From Brucella tritici (GTDB lineage: Bacteria > Pseudomonadota > Alphaproteobacteria > Rhizobiales > Rhizobiaceae), in the NCBI RefSeq assembly GCF_008932295.1, contig NZ_WBWA01000003.1, forward strand, positions 124,001-188,000: 64,000 bases of DNA, read 5' to 3'. The notes under the pieces are model-generated. The model ran no database searches and was not told the DNA's origin. It was given only the letters and a program-made list of their open reading frames with translations. Each line of letters starts with the position of its first letter. Position 1 is the stretch's first letter. Positions 61,824 to 64,000 of the stretch are shown in pieces. The translations under genes were made by a program, and so were the position numbers.

Positions 61824-62612
61824 ATGAAATATAGCGTCAATTTGCTTTTAGCGGGTTTGGCTTCGGCTTCCGCAATTTTGGTGGCGGCTCCTTCCGTAGC
61901 CGCCGATATGGTTGAGCCGGTGCCCGAAGTCGTTGTTGCCCCTCCGCCGGTTGCTAGTGGCTGGTATCTACGCGGCGACGTCGGTTACTCATGGAGCAAA
62001 TTCAAAGAAGCCGAGTTCGCTACAATCGACAATTGCGCAACTTGCGGCGGCGATCCCACCTTTGGCAGCAATACGCTGTACGGCGATCTGAAAGGTTCTT
62101 TCTTGATCGGCGGCGGCGTCGGCTATCAGGTCACCGATTATTTCCGTACCGACTTCACGGTCGATTACATGACCCGTGCCAAGTTCGACGGCTATACCTT
62201 CGGGTCGGCCTGCAACGGAGATATGGATTGCGCTTCCGATGATCGCGGTCGCCTTTCGGCGCTCTCACTTCTTGCCAATGCCTATGTTGATCTTGGCAAT
62301 TTCGGCGGATTTACGCCTTATGTCGGTGCCGGTATCGGTGGAACCCGCGTAAAGTGGGGCGACCTCCGCGACTACAGCAAAGACCCCAATACCGTGCAGG
62401 AAGGTGCGGCAGACTGGCGATTCACCTATGCTCTTATGGCCGGTACTTCGATTGACCTGACGCAAAGCTTGAAACTCGACGCCGGATATCGCTTCCGTCA
62501 CATCAACGGCGGCAAAATGTTCGAAGGCAATCAATGGATCGGTGACGCCTATGACAAAGGCATGAACGTTCATGATGTGCGCGTCGGCCTACGGTATAGC
62601 TTCGGCGGATAA
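61824..62612 (+). CDS. Omp25/Omp31-like outer membrane beta-barrel protein
   Basis: The 262-residue protein has a signal peptide (NLLLAGLASASAILVAA, cleaved near SVAA-D), a proline-rich linker (PVPEVVVAPPPVASG), and an eight-stranded barrel that ends in RVGLRYSFGG, with terminal aromatic pattern. Strands such as GWYLRGDVGYSW and LLANAYVDLGNFGGFTPYVG are typical of the Brucella Omp25/Omp31 group. A copy inside a prophage could alter the lysogen surface and exclude other phages. Confidence 0.85.
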   Translation: MKYSVNLLLAGLASASAILVAAPSVAADMVEPVPEVVVAPPPVASGWYLRGDVGYSWSKFKEAEFATIDNCATCGGDPTFGSNTLYGDLKGSFLIGGGVGYQVTDYFRTDFTVDYMTRAKFDGYTFGSACNGDMDCASDDRGRLSALSLLANAYVDLGNFGGFTPYVGAGIGGTRVKWGDLRDYSKDPNTVQEGAADWRFTYALMAGTSIDLTQSLKLDAGYRFRHINGGKMFEGNQWIGDAYDKGMNVHDVRVGLRYSFGG

Positions 62613-62621
62613 TCCAAGAAA

Positions 62622-62646
62622 AAGGGCGCTAAATGCGCCCTTCTTT
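62622..62646. terminator. Bidirectional terminator
   Basis: AAGGGCGC (62622-62629) pairs with GCGCCCTT (62635-62642) around a 5-base loop. The T-rich CTTCTTT follows on the plus strand and CCCTTTTTCTT on the minus strand. It lies between the convergent OMP gene and the glycine-rich tail protein gene. Confidence 0.85.
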
Positions 62647-63742
62647 ATGCCTGCTGTCCAACGATGACACCAGTATTTTGAACGACCTGGACGTAACCGA
62701 GTCCGGTAATTGAGTAGCCAGCGGGACCGCCACCGGCCCCCGGAGCGCCGCCCCCGTTGTTACCGTTTCCACCAGCCGCACCAGCCGCACCATTTGCGCC
62801 CCATCCGCCGCCATCGCCCCCGCGTCCACCGGCCCCGGCATTTGCTCCGCCGCCCGCTCCCCATGCCCCGGCCCCGGCTCCGGCACCATAGCCGACACCG
62901 TTGCCGCCGTTGCCGCCTGCACCGCCGCTTGTGTAGTGACGTTGCGACGCTGGATAAGTTCGATAAACGTAGTAGCGGGTGAAATAGCCGTCCTTAATAA
63001 CCTGCGCCCCTCTATAATAAGTTCGGCCATCGGCGGCGGTATACGAGCCGATGTTTGAGTCGCCAACTGAAAATACTTGCGTTCCGCCCCACGTTACCCA
63101 TGACTTGAAACCGACCATCCCCTCCGATTTAGACCAATAAGTATTGGGGTAATCGTAATACTCTCCGCTTGCTGGCTCACGGGCAGTATATGCCTCGTCC
63201 CAAAATCCGCCGCCGCCGTCGCCGCCGCGTCCGCCGCCACCGCCACCCGCGCGAATGGTGCCGGAATTGATAAGCTGCAACTTCTGCCCGCTTCGCCCGC
63301 CGAAAATCGCCCTGATACAGTTGCCGCCGCGCCCACTGTTGCCGCCACCGGGAACGCCTGAAATTACGCCCCGGTTTTCGAGTATGAGATCGCCGTTCCA
63401 ACTGCCCGCTTGGCCGGTGGCATCCCAAGCCGGGACCAAGGCCCAATCAAGATTGTTGCCGCCGATTTCGACACCGGCAGGGATAACAACGCGTTTTTTT
63501 GTGGCCGAGGCCCAGTCAGTCGGCGAAAACAAATCTTGCAAGCAAACCGCTACGCGGCTCGTCAAGTTCACCACGATTTCAGAAGACTTCCCGCGCAAGT
63601 CAGCAAACGAAATCCCGCCGGACGGCTTCCCGGCGAGGGCTCTCACGGCGGGGTCATTCAAGGAAAACGGCGTGTTGTCAGCGCGACCGAGTTCGCGGTT
63701 TATCATTGCGGCAGTGATTACACCAGTTGACGGCAAAGTCAT
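62645..63742 (-). CDS. Glycine-rich tail fibre tip/receptor-binding protein
   Basis: The 365-residue protein has an N-terminal ~130-residue attachment part (VITAAMINRELGRADNTPFS, IPAGVEIGGNNLDWALVPAW) and glycine-rich stretches (many GG, GGA and GGN triplets near residues 131-180 and 275-345) broken by an aromatic segment (YYDYPNTYWSKSEG). This resembles gp38-type adhesins with polyglycine-II cores, where variable loops between the Gly-runs bind the host surface. ATGA overlap with the upstream gene shows a two-gene unit. Confidence 0.75.
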   Translation of the reverse strand: MTLPSTGVITAAMINRELGRADNTPFSLNDPAVRALAGKPSGGISFADLRGKSSEIVVNLTSRVAVCLQDLFSPTDWASATKKRVVIPAGVEIGGNNLDWALVPAWDATGQAGSWNGDLILENRGVISGVPGGGNSGRGGNCIRAIFGGRSGQKLQLINSGTIRAGGGGGGRGGDGGGGFWDEAYTAREPASGEYYDYPNTYWSKSEGMVGFKSWVTWGGTQVFSVGDSNIGSYTAADGRTYYRGAQVIKDGYFTRYYVYRTYPASQRHYTSGGAGGNGGNGVGYGAGAGAGAWGAGGGANAGAGGRGGDGGGWGANGAAGAAGGNGNNGGGAPGAGGGPAGYSITGLGYVQVVQNTGVIVGQQA

Positions 63743-64000
63743 GCTTGATACCCCTCTACGTTGCCGGTGCCGGTGATATCGCCTTCGACACGGATTCCGC
63801 CTGTAAAGGTTGCCCCGGAAAGCTTGGCGTATCCTTGCAGCAATTCGTCTATTTCGGCGCGAGTATAGATTTCCGGTTTGCCTTCAAGCTCGTCGTACTT
63901 CGTTGTACCCGGAGGGCCGACCGGCCCCTGTTCTCCGGTGTCGCCTTTTTCTCCTTGTTCCCCACGGCCAAACGGAATTGCGGCAGACCATTCGCCGGGC
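63739..64000 (-). CDS. Collagen-like tail fibre protein, C-terminal part (runs off the window)
   Basis: The frame is open from the window edge to TGA 63739-63741, 86 codons. It has Gly-X-Y triplets (GRGEQGEKGDTGEQGPVGPP), then a C-terminal region with EIYTRAEIDELLQGYAKLSG and TFTGGIRVEGDITGTGNVEG, a pattern found at phage fibre ends. The start lies outside the window. Confidence 0.8.
   Translation of the reverse strand, partial: PGEWSAAIPFGRGEQGEKGDTGEQGPVGPPGTTKYDELEGKPEIYTRAEIDELLQGYAKLSGATFTGGIRVEGDITGTGNVEGYQA

Noticed and set aside
62710..62982. Pro/Arg/His-rich plus-strand frame opposite the glycine-rich protein
   Set aside because: It is the reverse reading of Gly codons; no ribosome site and composition artificially biased.

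Overview
The window reads as a chromosomal stretch of a Brucella/Ochrobactrum-type alphaproteobacterium (Rhizobiales) carrying the left part of a large integrated prophage. The host call rests on the murA, DUF2948, hisD, UPF0262, phosphatase, infA, maf, yacG gene order, on a rhizobial-style ureDA-hupE-BCEFG urease operon, and on roughly 100-bp palindromic intergenic repeats of the kind known as Bru-RS. Assignments come from reading translated sequence and recognising families; no database search was run.

Region 1 (1-11,100) is a sugar uptake and catabolism operon. A divergent IclR-type regulator (cut by the window edge) faces a binding protein, two MalF/MalG-type permeases and a MalK-type ATPase. 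The enzymes follow: an enolase-superfamily dehydratase, an L-rhamnose/L-fucose-type mutarotase, a Gfo/Idh/MocA oxidoreductase, a MaoC-like hydratase, an SDR, a fumarylacetoacetase-family hydrolase and an L-fuconate-dehydratase-like enzyme. The last three match the non-phosphorylating L-fucose route (fuconate to 2-keto-3-deoxyfuconate to 2,4-diketo-3-deoxyfuconate to pyruvate plus lactate), so L-fucose or a close 6-deoxysugar is the likely substrate.

Region 2 (11,100-19,500) is housekeeping: a DMT-family membrane protein, tRNA-Phe, yacG, maf, infA, a low-Mr phosphatase, UPF0262, hisD, DUF2948, murA, a 59-residue basic protein, tRNA-Thr and a DUF2189 membrane protein. Two inverted copies of a Bru-RS-like repeat flank it. 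Region 3 (19,670-25,404) is a complete urease operon with a HupE/UreJ nickel permease gene inside it. Region 4 is a photolyase gene converging on ureG.

Region 5 (26,980 to the window end) is a prophage inserted in a tRNA-Arg gene. A 56-nt 3' tRNA fragment marks attL, next to a tyrosine integrase. The late genes run leftwards from 51.4 kb to 28.7 kb: terminase, gpW, portal, S49 protease, gpD, gpE and joining protein (lambda-type head), then gpV, W, J, I, a DUF4815-like protein, sheath, tube, E/E' frameshift pair, tape measure, U, X and D (P2-type contractile tail), then muramidase, overlapping Rz/Rz1 spanins and two small coupled genes. From 51.6 to 61.7 kb a rightward early/accessory region holds many small coupled genes, a displaced FI-like/gpZ-like pair, a HicAB module, and repeated promoter and operator-like motifs. 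An Omp25/Omp31-like outer membrane protein (possible lysogenic conversion gene) and a second set of fibre genes (glycine-rich tip protein, collagen-like fibre) close the window. No replication gene or classical CI repressor is recognisable, so these and attR should lie beyond 64 kb.

The observations most worth following are a dispersed operator-like motif (TTGACGnnnTGCAAA and symmetrical variants) near several prophage promoters, a canonical GGGTTTT frameshift site in the tail chaperone gene, a possible sigma-like small protein at 58 kb, and the separation of FI/Z-like genes and fibre genes from the structural block.
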